The notes beneath the pieces are model-generated. The model was not told where the DNA came from, ran no database searches, and saw only the letters and a list, made by a program, of their open reading frames with translations. The translations under genes and the position numbers were made by a program. Below, piece by piece: positions 25,458 to 33,009 of a stretch of DNA of 43,728 bases. The stretch's first letter is position 1, and each line of letters begins with the position of its first letter. Where the stretch lies: the NCBI GenBank assembly GCA_964385635.1, contig CAYLPU010000039.1, forward strand, positions 1-43,728, read 5' to 3'. The stretch comes from CAYLPU01 sp964385635. Lineage in GTDB: Bacteria > Chloroflexota > Anaerolineae > B4-G1.

Positions 25458-26264
25458 ATGACAAACCACAAAGCCCAACCCCCGAAGCCCAAGAACCAAC
25501 AATCAATGGAACTGCTAGTCACAGGCGCACGTGGACTGGGCGTCACGCTCGCTGACCACCACCTGTCCGCCTTTGAGACATATCACCGGGAACTGGTAGC
25601 CTGGAATCAACGCTTCAACCTGACCGCCATCACCGACTGGGAAGGAGTGCTGGTACGCCACTTTCTCGACTCCCTCTCCTGTCTCAAGGCACTACCCTGG
25701 GCAGAACTGGCGGCCGGGGCTCGGACGATTGACGTGGGCACGGGGGGCGGGTTTCCAGGATTGCCGCTCAAGATCGTCTGCCCAGGGATACGACTGACGC
25801 TGCTGGAGGCTACGGGTAAGAAAGTGGCCTTCCTGAAGCACACCGTGCAGGCGCTGGGATTGAAGAAGGTCGAGGTAACCCACGGGCGGGCGGAGGAGTT
25901 GGGGCGCAACCCGGCCCACCGCGAACGGTACGACTGGGCGCTGGCCCGCGCCGTGGCGGAGATGCCAGCGCTGGCGGAGTGTCTGCTGCCATTGGTACGG
26001 GTGGGAGGCGCGATGCTGGCGCAAAAGGGAGAAGGGGCCGCCGCTGAGGTGCACGGAGCCGATGCAGCCATCGTCACGCTAGGAGGACGGGTGCGGCAAC
26101 TGATGCCTGTAGAACTACGCGGGCTGGCCGAAACGCGCCACCTGGTGGTGGTAGACAAAGTAGCCGCCACACCGGAGAAGTACCCCCGCCGGCCGGGCGT
26201 GCCCCAAAAGCGGCCGTTGCGGGGAAGTGCAAGTAGACAAGTAGACGAGGAATTAAGTAGATGA
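25458..26264 (+). CDS. rsmG: 16S rRNA (guanine527-N7)-methyltransferase RsmG
   Basis: SAM-dependent methyltransferase (GidB), up to 268 residues. Family features: VAWNQRFNLTAITDWEGVLVRHFLDSL, the SAM loop TIDVGTGGGFPGLPLKI, LTLLEATGKKVAFL, HGRAEELG, and the C-terminal YPRRPGVPQKRPL. The family core starts near Met17 (position 25506). The first ATG at 25458 is placed for leaderless translation, while 25506 also lacks a Shine-Dalgarno, so the N-terminus is uncertain by 16 residues. The last 11 residues after RPL are encoded by AAGTAGA-rich repeats and look like a random extension. It converges with recF. Confidence 0.93.
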   Translation: MTNHKAQPPKPKNQQSMELLVTGARGLGVTLADHHLSAFETYHRELVAWNQRFNLTAITDWEGVLVRHFLDSLSCLKALPWAELAAGARTIDVGTGGGFPGLPLKIVCPGIRLTLLEATGKKVAFLKHTVQALGLKKVEVTHGRAEELGRNPAHRERYDWALARAVAEMPALAECLLPLVRVGGAMLAQKGEGAAAEVHGADAAIVTLGGRVRQLMPVELRGLAETRHLVVVDKVAATPEKYPRRPGVPQKRPLRGSASRQVDEELSR

Positions 26265-26302
26265 GGCGTGGGCAGGCAGTGCTCCCCACTCACTCATCTA
26301 CT
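26256..26302. terminator. Hairpin between convergent rsmG and recF
   Basis: AGTAGATGAG (26256-26265) pairs with CTCATCTACT (26293-26302), with a further GTGGG/CCCAC pairing inside the loop. It lies across the rsmG stop codon and before the recF stop. No U-tract follows on either strand, so it is a candidate bidirectional barrier rather than a classic terminator. Confidence 0.45.
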
Positions 26303-26312
26303 CGTTTACTCA

Positions 26313-27545
26313 TTACTCGCCTCTCACGATTCCCCCTTGCACCTCCCATAGCACGGCCCGCTCACGAAACTCGGCATCGAACATGCCGGAGTCGGTGGCG
26401 GTGAGTAACGCCTGCTCGACGCTGTCCACCTGGCCCAGGAAGTAGCGCCGACGGGCTACGTCCAGTTCGGCCAGCACCTCGTCGAGCAGGAGCACCGGTG
26501 CCTCCCCCGTCCGCTCCCGCAGGAACGTAAGTTCCGCCAGTTTGAGCGCCAGCACCGCCGTGCGCTGCTGCCCCCGCGAGCCATAGGTGCCCAGGTCCAC
26601 CTCGTGCGTGCCCTGGGCAGGGCTGCCAGCAACGAAGCGCATTTCATCCCGGTGGGGGCCGGTGAGTGTCGTCCCACGCGCGATCTCATCCGCCCGCCGC
26701 GCCAGGAGCGCCTGTCGGAAGGCCACCACCAACTCCTCGGCTCCAACCCCCAGCGGAGGGCCCTGGTAGGGCTGCAGACCCAGCCCCATCTGGTACTTCA
26801 GCGCAGGCGGCGCGGCAGGGTCAAAGTTGGGGTGATACTCCAGCCGTAGCCACTCCGCTCCGCCGGTGAGTTGTTGGTGGATGCAGCCGGCGTGTTGCGA
26901 GAGCGCGGCCACCAGTTCGCGGCGACCATTGGCCACAACGACCCCCTCGCGGGCCAGCACCTCCTCGAAGGGGATCAGTTGGGCCGGGTCGCCTCTCTCA
27001 TCGCGCAGGTGCCGCAGCGCGGCGTTGCGCTGACGCAGTGCCTCGCTATAACGCTCCAGTGCCGCACAGTAGGCTCCATCCACCTGACACAATGTGTCGT
27101 CCAGGTAACGACGGCGGGCGGCGGGCGGACCGGCGACCAATTCCACGTCCTGCGGCATGAACAGCACGACATTCAGCCGCCCGGCCAGGTCGGCGCGGCG
27201 CTTGCGCGCCCGGTCCACGCGAATCGTCTTTTGCAGCCGGACCGTGCCATTCGCCAGCGGCTTCTTCTGCAGGACAATCTCTACCTCCTGGACACGGTCA
27301 CGGCGCACGACCTCGGCCCACACGCGGGCGTAGGGCAATCCTTCCACCTCAGCCTCCCACTTGATCAATTGACGGTCGAGCGAGGTCAGGGGCGAGGAAC
27401 CGGTGGCGAGGAGGTAGATCGCCTCCAGCAGGCTGGTCTTGCCTTGGGCATTCGCGCCGTAGAGAAGCAGCGGCCGCTCAGGCAGTGTCAGTTCCAGCCG
27501 TGCGTAGTTGCGGAAGTTGGTCAGGCTGAGATAGCGGATGCGCAT
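26313..27545 (-). CDS. recF: DNA replication/repair protein RecF
   Basis: 410 residues from ATG 27545. SMC-like ATPase that loads RecA at gaps with RecO and RecR. Walker A YGANAQGKTSLLEAI (Lys36), family start RIRYLSLTNFRNYARLEL, RRRYLDDTLCQVD, the TGPHRDEM motif, ABC signature TYGSRGQQRTAVLALKLAEL and Walker B PVLLLDEVLAELD. The open frame extends 33 residues upstream, but that part covers the promoter-like TACAAT and repeat DNA, and homologues begin with MRI. No Shine-Dalgarno; the -10-like box ends nine bases before the ATG, suggesting a leaderless mRNA. It is not next to dnaA/dnaN/gyrB here. Confidence 0.93.
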   Translation of the reverse strand: MRIRYLSLTNFRNYARLELTLPERPLLLYGANAQGKTSLLEAIYLLATGSSPLTSLDRQLIKWEAEVEGLPYARVWAEVVRRDRVQEVEIVLQKKPLANGTVRLQKTIRVDRARKRRADLAGRLNVVLFMPQDVELVAGPPAARRRYLDDTLCQVDGAYCAALERYSEALRQRNAALRHLRDERGDPAQLIPFEEVLAREGVVVANGRRELVAALSQHAGCIHQQLTGGAEWLRLEYHPNFDPAAPPALKYQMGLGLQPYQGPPLGVGAEELVVAFRQALLARRADEIARGTTLTGPHRDEMRFVAGSPAQGTHEVDLGTYGSRGQQRTAVLALKLAELTFLRERTGEAPVLLLDEVLAELDVARRRYFLGQVDSVEQALLTATDSGMFDAEFRERAVLWEVQGGIVRGE

Positions 27546-27554
27546 GGTAACCCT

Positions 27555-27560
27555 ATTGTA
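27555..27560 (-). promoter_or_regulatory. Probable -10 box of recF
   Basis: TACAAT on the minus strand, nine bases before ATG 27545. The -35 region is poor, so this is tentative. Confidence 0.35.
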
Positions 27561-27597
27561 CACTGAGAGAGCCAAAGGGGGAAGGGGAAAACGCAAA

Positions 27598-27660
27598 GCG
27601 TGAAACGTGAAGACAAGTCTCACGTAATGTACAACACGCATCACGTTTCACGTTTCACGC
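27598..27660. repeat. Inverted repeat between recF and the S9 peptidase gene
   Basis: GCGTGAAACGTGA (27598-27610) and its exact reverse complement (27648-27660), the latter inside a small tandem of CACGTTT. It begins right after the peptidase stop codon. On the minus strand it is followed by TTTGCGTTTT, so it may terminate the peptidase transcript. Confidence 0.6.
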
Positions 27661-27661
27661 C

Positions 27662-29608
27662 TCACGCCCCAAGGTTCTCGATGGGCACCGGCTCCACAGT
27701 GTCGGCGAGATCGAAGCCGAAGATGCGCGAGTAAAAGTAGAGTTCACTATCAAGGGCACGCTTGATGTTCTCGGCGCGACGGAAACCGTGCTGCTCACCC
27801 TCGAACGGGAGATACGCGACCGGCACCCCCTTCGCGCGCAGCGCCTCGACCATCAACTCGGCCTGGTTGGGCGGGACAATTTTGTCCTCAAGACCCTGGA
27901 AGAAAATCACCGGACACGAGAGGTGCTCGACAAAGTTGATCGGCGAGCGTTCCCGGTAGAGGTCGCGCCGCTCGGGGTAGGGACCGACCAGTCGATCCAG
28001 GTAGCGCGACTCAAACTTGTGCGTCTCCTCTGCAAATACTTCTAGTTCGCTGAGCCCGAAGTAACTTGCGCCAACCTTGAAGACGTTGCGGAAGGTCAAT
28101 GCGCAGAGCGTCGTGTAGCCGCCAGCACTCCCGCCACGAATGATCAGCCGTTCGCCGTCAACCTCACCACGTTCGACGAGAGAGCGCGCGCCGTTCACGC
28201 AGTCGTCCACGTCAACGACACCCCACTGGCCCTGGAGCCTTTGGCGGTACGCCCGCCCATAGCCAGTGCTGCCTCCGTAGTTCACGTCCAGGACGGCAAT
28301 CCCTCGGCTGGTCCAATACTGAATCCCCAGGCTGAGCGCGCTGGAGGCAGCCGATGTCGGCCCGCCGTGGATGATGACGATGAGGGGCGGCCGCTCGCCG
28401 GGTGGAGCGGCGTAGTCACGGTTCTTGGGCGGATAAAAGAAGGCATGGGCAGTCAATCCATGCTCGGTCGGGAACTCGATCGGTTGTGGCAGCGACAGAT
28501 ACCCGGGGTCAACCACGATCTCGCTTGAGCGGCGCAGTACCTCGAACTGCCGTGTGGCAAGATCAAGCCGGACGATGGACGTCGGCTCCGTTGGTGAGCC
28601 CGCCACGAACACGGCGCAACCAGGTGCCGCTCGGATGTACTCGATCTCTGAATAAGGGTTCTCTACCAACTCGAGTTCGCCCGTCGCCGCATTGAGGCTC
28701 GCCAGTCTCCACGTCCCCCGCTCAGTGTAGGCGCAGACGATGCGCTCAGCCGACTCGAAGGCGTAGGTGGACATGCCGAAGACCCACTGGGGCCTTCCGA
28801 ACTCGGCCCCCATCTCGAAGACATGCTCGACGCGCCCGTCGCACCAGCGGTAAAGATTCCACCAGCCGGTCCGATCAGAGACGAAGTACAGGATGCCGTC
28901 CGGCGACCATTCTGGCTGGAAGATGGATTCAGCTACGCCGCCTGCAACGCGCTCAGTCCGACCCAACGAGCCATCTGCCCTCAACTCGCCGACCCACAGT
29001 TCGGTGCCATCCCACGGCATATTCGGATGGTTCCAGGTGAGCCACGCCAGGCGAGACCCATCGGGGCTGAGGCATGGCGACGAGTAAAAGTCGTTCCCGG
29101 ACACGAGCACCTGGCCGCCATCGTTGCCCTCGTTGCCCGCGAGATCAAGACCCACGATCGCATTGACCGGTTCACGGTCGGGGTCGGTGTGGTCTTCGCG
29201 TATGCAGATGATCCGGCCCCGGCGGTGGTCAACGACGCCGTCTGCATAGCGCAGGTCTACCTCAGGGGTGATCGGTCGCGGCTCGGCGCCAGGGTCCTGG
29301 CGGTAGAGCCGCTGGTCGGCGAAGTTCGAGAAGTAGACCGTGCCGTCGGCGACGACGAAGGAGCCGCCGCCGTACTCGTGCACCCGCGTTCGGGCGTTGA
29401 AGGGGGATGGCGTGACGTCGGTCGTCCGCCCATCCGGGGTCCGTCGCACGACGACGTATCGTCCGCCCTCCGCCGGGCGCATCTCGGTCCAGTAGATGTC
29501 CTCGCCGTCGAGCATGATCTGCCCAATCCTGATGGTGGCAGAGGCGATCAGGTCTGAGGTGATGGGCGACTTCCAAGAACCATACGGCGCTACTTGTGAT
29601 TCGGTCAT
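27662..29608 (-). CDS. S9-family serine peptidase (acylaminoacyl-peptidase/dipeptidyl-peptidase type)
   Basis: 648 residues. The N-terminal two thirds is a beta-propeller of TolB-like repeats (SPDGSRLAWLTWNHPNMPWDG, WSPDGILYFVSDRTGWWNLY). The C-terminal alpha/beta hydrolase domain has the nucleophile motif GGSAGGYTTL (Ser494), Asp575 in GLEDKIVPP and His607 in GEQHGF, a complete triad. The oxyanion-side IHGGPTSAASSAL is intact. No signal peptide, so it is cytoplasmic, degrading short peptides. ATG at 29608 follows AAGGAGAAG. Only 27 bases separate it from the stop of the methyltransferase gene, and I see no promoter there, so it may now be read from the defence genes. Confidence 0.92.
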   Translation of the reverse strand: MTESQVAPYGSWKSPITSDLIASATIRIGQIMLDGEDIYWTEMRPAEGGRYVVVRRTPDGRTTDVTPSPFNARTRVHEYGGGSFVVADGTVYFSNFADQRLYRQDPGAEPRPITPEVDLRYADGVVDHRRGRIICIREDHTDPDREPVNAIVGLDLAGNEGNDGGQVLVSGNDFYSSPCLSPDGSRLAWLTWNHPNMPWDGTELWVGELRADGSLGRTERVAGGVAESIFQPEWSPDGILYFVSDRTGWWNLYRWCDGRVEHVFEMGAEFGRPQWVFGMSTYAFESAERIVCAYTERGTWRLASLNAATGELELVENPYSEIEYIRAAPGCAVFVAGSPTEPTSIVRLDLATRQFEVLRRSSEIVVDPGYLSLPQPIEFPTEHGLTAHAFFYPPKNRDYAAPPGERPPLIVIIHGGPTSAASSALSLGIQYWTSRGIAVLDVNYGGSTGYGRAYRQRLQGQWGVVDVDDCVNGARSLVERGEVDGERLIIRGGSAGGYTTLCALTFRNVFKVGASYFGLSELEVFAEETHKFESRYLDRLVGPYPERRDLYRERSPINFVEHLSCPVIFFQGLEDKIVPPNQAELMVEALRAKGVPVAYLPFEGEQHGFRRAENIKRALDSELYFYSRIFGFDLADTVEPVPIENLGA

Positions 29609-29635
29609 TGTGCTTCTCCTTGTCTTGTCTTCAAC

Positions 29636-31876
29636 TCAAAAGAGTCTCATCTGCCGTTCTTCCAAGAGTATGTCTCTCGGATGCTGCTGTTTCCAGATTC
29701 TTCCAACGACCACACCTGTCTCCCTTTCGACAGAACTCAAGTAACCGAGAATCTTTTCTAGATCGCGTGTTCGGGACAAAGTTGTTATCAAGCGGGCCAT
29801 CATGATGACGGTTACATCGCTACGGCTCAACTTTCTGTCCGATCTGTTGAACGCTTCAACAATCTCACGGGTTTCCTCAATACACTCGCTGAGCAGGTCT
29901 AGTGGAACCTCCAAGAAGGGATCTATCAAAGCGAGTTTTCGCCCAACGATGATGATGTCAATGTCTATCGGGCTTTTGGCCTGCTGTTTCGGTATCGCTG
30001 CCGACATTTCTGATTTGACGGGATGAGTGGCTTCGATGTAAAATCCCGCTTCGTGGATGGCTTCCAGGACTGCAGACCAGCCTTCTGGTCGTGAGTGATG
30101 ATAAGTAAAGATGAGCAGCCCATCATCTTTCAGCACTCGGTGGCAGTCTCTGAATACGGCGATCAGGTTGTCCGTGAAACGTCGAGGGTCTGTTTGTTGG
30201 ACTTCCTCAGTTAAGCGTGTGGTTTCTGCTTGAAAGATCCCTTCACGACTCATCATCTCTCGTATCCAGACATAAAAGAAATCGGCCAACTGGGAATAGT
30301 GCACATTGTCAAAGAATGGCGGATCCGTTATGACGGCATCAACGACACCATCCTCAATATCCGTCTGGCTGGAACTTCCACACGACAGATAGATGTCAAA
30401 GCCGTCCCTTTGAAAGTCGTCGTAAGTTGACGCTATCTCGCCTCCCATCTTCCGGTTAATGTTGAACACCTTCCTGCTCTGTCTTTTCCCATTCACCCTA
30501 TCAGAGAGTTTCAATTCAAAAGGGTTGTCCTTGTAATCGAGGGCTCGAAGAATACGTCGCTCGAACAAGGTCGAGAACGACCCCGAAGATTCAGGCGTTC
30601 CCCATAGGTTTGCTTCCAACGGCGTGCGCTCGGGTTTCAGAATGTGATGGGAAAAGGTGTGTCGCACCGCTCCCGTACCCTCTCCCTTGAAGGAGCAGAA
30701 CATGCTGTTAAACTCGAGACATCCCGACAGCAGGCAGGCGAACAGAGCGCGAAGAGAGCCTTGTTCGACATCACGAATCCGCTCGCTCAGAATGCTCAAG
30801 CATAGCAGTTGGCGGTCGTTGAACATCTGATGCCAGTGGGTGTAATTGTAATTCAGCACTTGATCTGTATTGTAGCCCGGTTCAATCGCCACCTGAGGAT
30901 AGGCAAAGTTGCCCGTTCGGAGTTCCGTGGATGCTTTCCTGTAGAGCGCCTGATCGTATTCGTCAATAGGGAGATATTCTTTGCCCCCGTCGGGATTGAG
31001 AATCACTTTGGCGTACATACGGTGATGCGGTGGATGATCCAGGGCCCTTACGGCTTCAATGATTGGGAACGTGCATTGACAATCGGGGCACGTGGCACTT
31101 GTCCTACCGGTTGAACCTTCCTGGGGGTTGTAAGATGTGTCACATTGGTCACACTTGACTTCTGTCTGATGTACCATTATGGAATTAATCGCCTCGCAGA
31201 CAGGGCAGAGAGATTTTGCCTCTGGGTGTCTGGTTGGGCAAGCGTTCTTGGCAAAGATGCGGCTGTTGAACAAATCAACCTGCGCGCCGCAGCGGGGACA
31301 GGGGACGAATTTCACCCAAAAGTAATAGAGCACGTCCACGAGACCGTACTGCTCAGTCCGTGCTTTGTAGTACGACTTGATTTTGCGACTCACGTCCCTT
31401 TCAATCGCCTCGAAAGTCCGCCGCACCTCAGAGACGTCGTGCGTGCTCAACGCATTCTTGACGACGAAGTAGGAAACCGGATTGATGTCCCGCCCAATGA
31501 CACGGCATCCTGGTTTGTGCGCTTCCCCGACGGTCGTCCCACTGCCCATAAATGGATCGTAGATAAGTGTGTCTGGAAACCGGACAGGTTTGTAGAACAG
31601 GTCGAGGACACCATCTGACCCTCTGTCAGTAGCGCCTCCCGCAGGCGCACAGGCTCCCAACACAATGGCACGAAATACACAACTGAGGCGCCTGGCCCAC
31701 CACTTGTGAATGTAGTAAACAGGTTGGTAAACATCCTTACGCCACGATGCACGCTCAGCGACCTCGCTGATTTCCACGAATGGAAAGGACTGCTCAATGG
31801 CTTTTCGCTGTTTGGGCGGGTCGCCACGGGCGTAAACGGGACGCACCTCAGCTACTTTGTGCGTCAAGGTGTTCAT
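29636..31876 (-). CDS. DNA methyltransferase with zinc ribbons (DUF1156-like adenine/cytosine methylase)
   Basis: 746 residues. The N-terminal IHKWWARRLSCVFRAIVLGA resembles the WWARRP motif of DUF1156-type DNA methylases. SAM motif I is DPFMGSGTT (107-115). Two zinc ribbons follow: Cys193/196 with Cys224/227, and Cys242/245 with Cys263/266. The catalytic motif IV TDPPFFDNVHYS is at 517-528, then DDGLLIFTYHHSRPEGW. Motif I before motif IV with a large insert between fits a target-recognition region of alpha-type order. The [D]PP[FY] tetrapeptide indicates amino-methylation (N6-adenine or N4-cytosine). ATG at 31876 overlaps the endonuclease stop by 4 bases (ATGA), as in coupled restriction-modification genes. 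AT-richer than its neighbours. Confidence 0.88.
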   Translation of the reverse strand: MNTLTHKVAEVRPVYARGDPPKQRKAIEQSFPFVEISEVAERASWRKDVYQPVYYIHKWWARRLSCVFRAIVLGACAPAGGATDRGSDGVLDLFYKPVRFPDTLIYDPFMGSGTTVGEAHKPGCRVIGRDINPVSYFVVKNALSTHDVSEVRRTFEAIERDVSRKIKSYYKARTEQYGLVDVLYYFWVKFVPCPRCGAQVDLFNSRIFAKNACPTRHPEAKSLCPVCEAINSIMVHQTEVKCDQCDTSYNPQEGSTGRTSATCPDCQCTFPIIEAVRALDHPPHHRMYAKVILNPDGGKEYLPIDEYDQALYRKASTELRTGNFAYPQVAIEPGYNTDQVLNYNYTHWHQMFNDRQLLCLSILSERIRDVEQGSLRALFACLLSGCLEFNSMFCSFKGEGTGAVRHTFSHHILKPERTPLEANLWGTPESSGSFSTLFERRILRALDYKDNPFELKLSDRVNGKRQSRKVFNINRKMGGEIASTYDDFQRDGFDIYLSCGSSSQTDIEDGVVDAVITDPPFFDNVHYSQLADFFYVWIREMMSREGIFQAETTRLTEEVQQTDPRRFTDNLIAVFRDCHRVLKDDGLLIFTYHHSRPEGWSAVLEAIHEAGFYIEATHPVKSEMSAAIPKQQAKSPIDIDIIIVGRKLALIDPFLEVPLDLLSECIEETREIVEAFNRSDRKLSRSDVTVIMMARLITTLSRTRDLEKILGYLSSVERETGVVVGRIWKQQHPRDILLEERQMRLF

Positions 31877-32789
31877 TGCTCAACCTCGTCATATTGCAAG
31901 GGCTCAATCGGTAGCCTGAACCTGCCTCTACTTTGTGTGCGGGTACTGCGGGATGATGGTGTAGGAAAAGGATTCCTCAAGTCGGTTATGGAGTGGCTTG
32001 CTCCAACATCCGCAGCCAAGCGGTAGCAATAGAAACCCCGCTCTCCATTCTTGGCCGTTCGGATCAGTCGGTAGGCCATTTGCAAACCAGTTCCAGATTT
32101 TGCCAGAGTCGAATCTGGATGGACAAGGGTGGCTGCGTTGTCCAGTTCGGGCGTACCAAGCGGATTAGCGAAAATGAACATCGGCCTGTGCCTGTTCGCT
32201 CCGTTTCCATACGTGCCGAGGCCGATTTCCTTTTCCCGTTGGCCGACGGCTGAGAGATATAGGTCAAAGTCTCATTCAGCATATTGCCATCGCAGAGCGC
32301 CAGAGCACTGAGTTGGTAGGTGTTCTCTGCGCCTGTCTCCTGCTCCTGACAGACGAAGAGATAGAAACCGCGTATGTCGAGCGGATTGTCATTCGCATCG
32401 TACACGCGAATCGTCCCACAAGGAGGTGTCGTGTTGTAGTCGAGGCCGGATCGTCTCGCCACTGAACCTGACCTGGTACGCTCCAGTTTCTTGATTTCGA
32501 TCCCAACAACTCTCGTCAAGTCGTCCCGCAAGGCTACCCTGGGAACACCGTTGCACCAATCTGGACGGAGCAGCGCCAGGTCAGGGCTTATTAACGGGCC
32601 AGGAGAGGGCACACATTCGCTATCCTGTAGATGATGACCCAACACGCCACAGATGTACTCATCCAGTGGATTATCCTGTGTGTTTCGCTTTTCTCGCAGC
32701 GGAAATGGTCTTGGCGTGCCGTTCTGGCTAAAGAAATGCTCACGGAGAATTACAAACGCTTCGATTGTCAAGTCAGCATGATCGGTCAT
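31873..32789 (-). pseudogene. Restriction endonuclease, PD-(D/E)XK type, with an apparent frameshift
   Basis: Read as one gene of about 305 residues. The N-terminal frame (ATG 32789, AGGAG upstream) gives LISPDLALLRPDW and VVGIEIKKLER, i.e. Asp70 and Glu98-x-Lys100 of a PD-(D/E)XK nuclease, then GLDYNTTPPCGTIRVYD. After NET (about 32269) this frame degenerates. In the frame shifted by one base the protein continues FDLYLSAVGQREKEIGLGTY, then RPMFIFANPLGTPELDNA, and ends at 31873. One extra T in the run opposite 32266-32268 (TTT to TTTT on the minus strand) restores a continuous product. The catalytic core lies before the break. Either a sequencing or assembly error, or a real inactivating mutation. 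It is translationally coupled to the methyltransferase. The 58 residues after the break in the original frame are not meaningful. Confidence 0.8.
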
Positions 32790-32875
32790 AGATACTGCAC
32801 TCCTGTCCTCTGCTTGGAAGGGTTGAGCATTGTCATCTAACAGCCACCCGCTGGCAAAGCCCGCCCTACCCCCTG

Positions 32876-32949
32876 GAATCACTGAAGCACTGAGGAGGAT
32901 GATGACACTGAATCAGTGGTGTCAGTGGACTCAATGAATTCAGTGATTC
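32876..32949. repeat. Nested palindromes of CACTGA/TCAGTG between the endonuclease and ATPase genes
   Basis: Outer inverted repeat GAATCACTGAA (32876-32886) with TTCAGTGATTC (32939-32949), and an inner palindrome CACTGA-A-TCAGTG (32906-32918) followed by a further GTCAGTGG. The motif CACTGA or its complement occurs at least six times in 74 bases. It could be an operator cluster for the restriction genes, a transcription barrier after the ATPase gene, or the remnant of a small palindromic mobile element. The rest of the 220-base spacer 32790-33009 shows no gene. Confidence 0.7.
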
Positions 32950-33009
32950 TAACCCTTGACCCCGGCCAGCCGGCCCAGGTACCGGCGCATGGGGTTAGCG
33001 ATTAGAGCA

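Noticed and set aside
32064..32251. C-terminal 60 residues of the endonuclease in its original frame as a real domain
   Set aside because: After the TTT run the original frame is Arg/Ser-rich and unlike a folded domain, while the shifted frame gives a coherent sequence that ends at the methyltransferase start.
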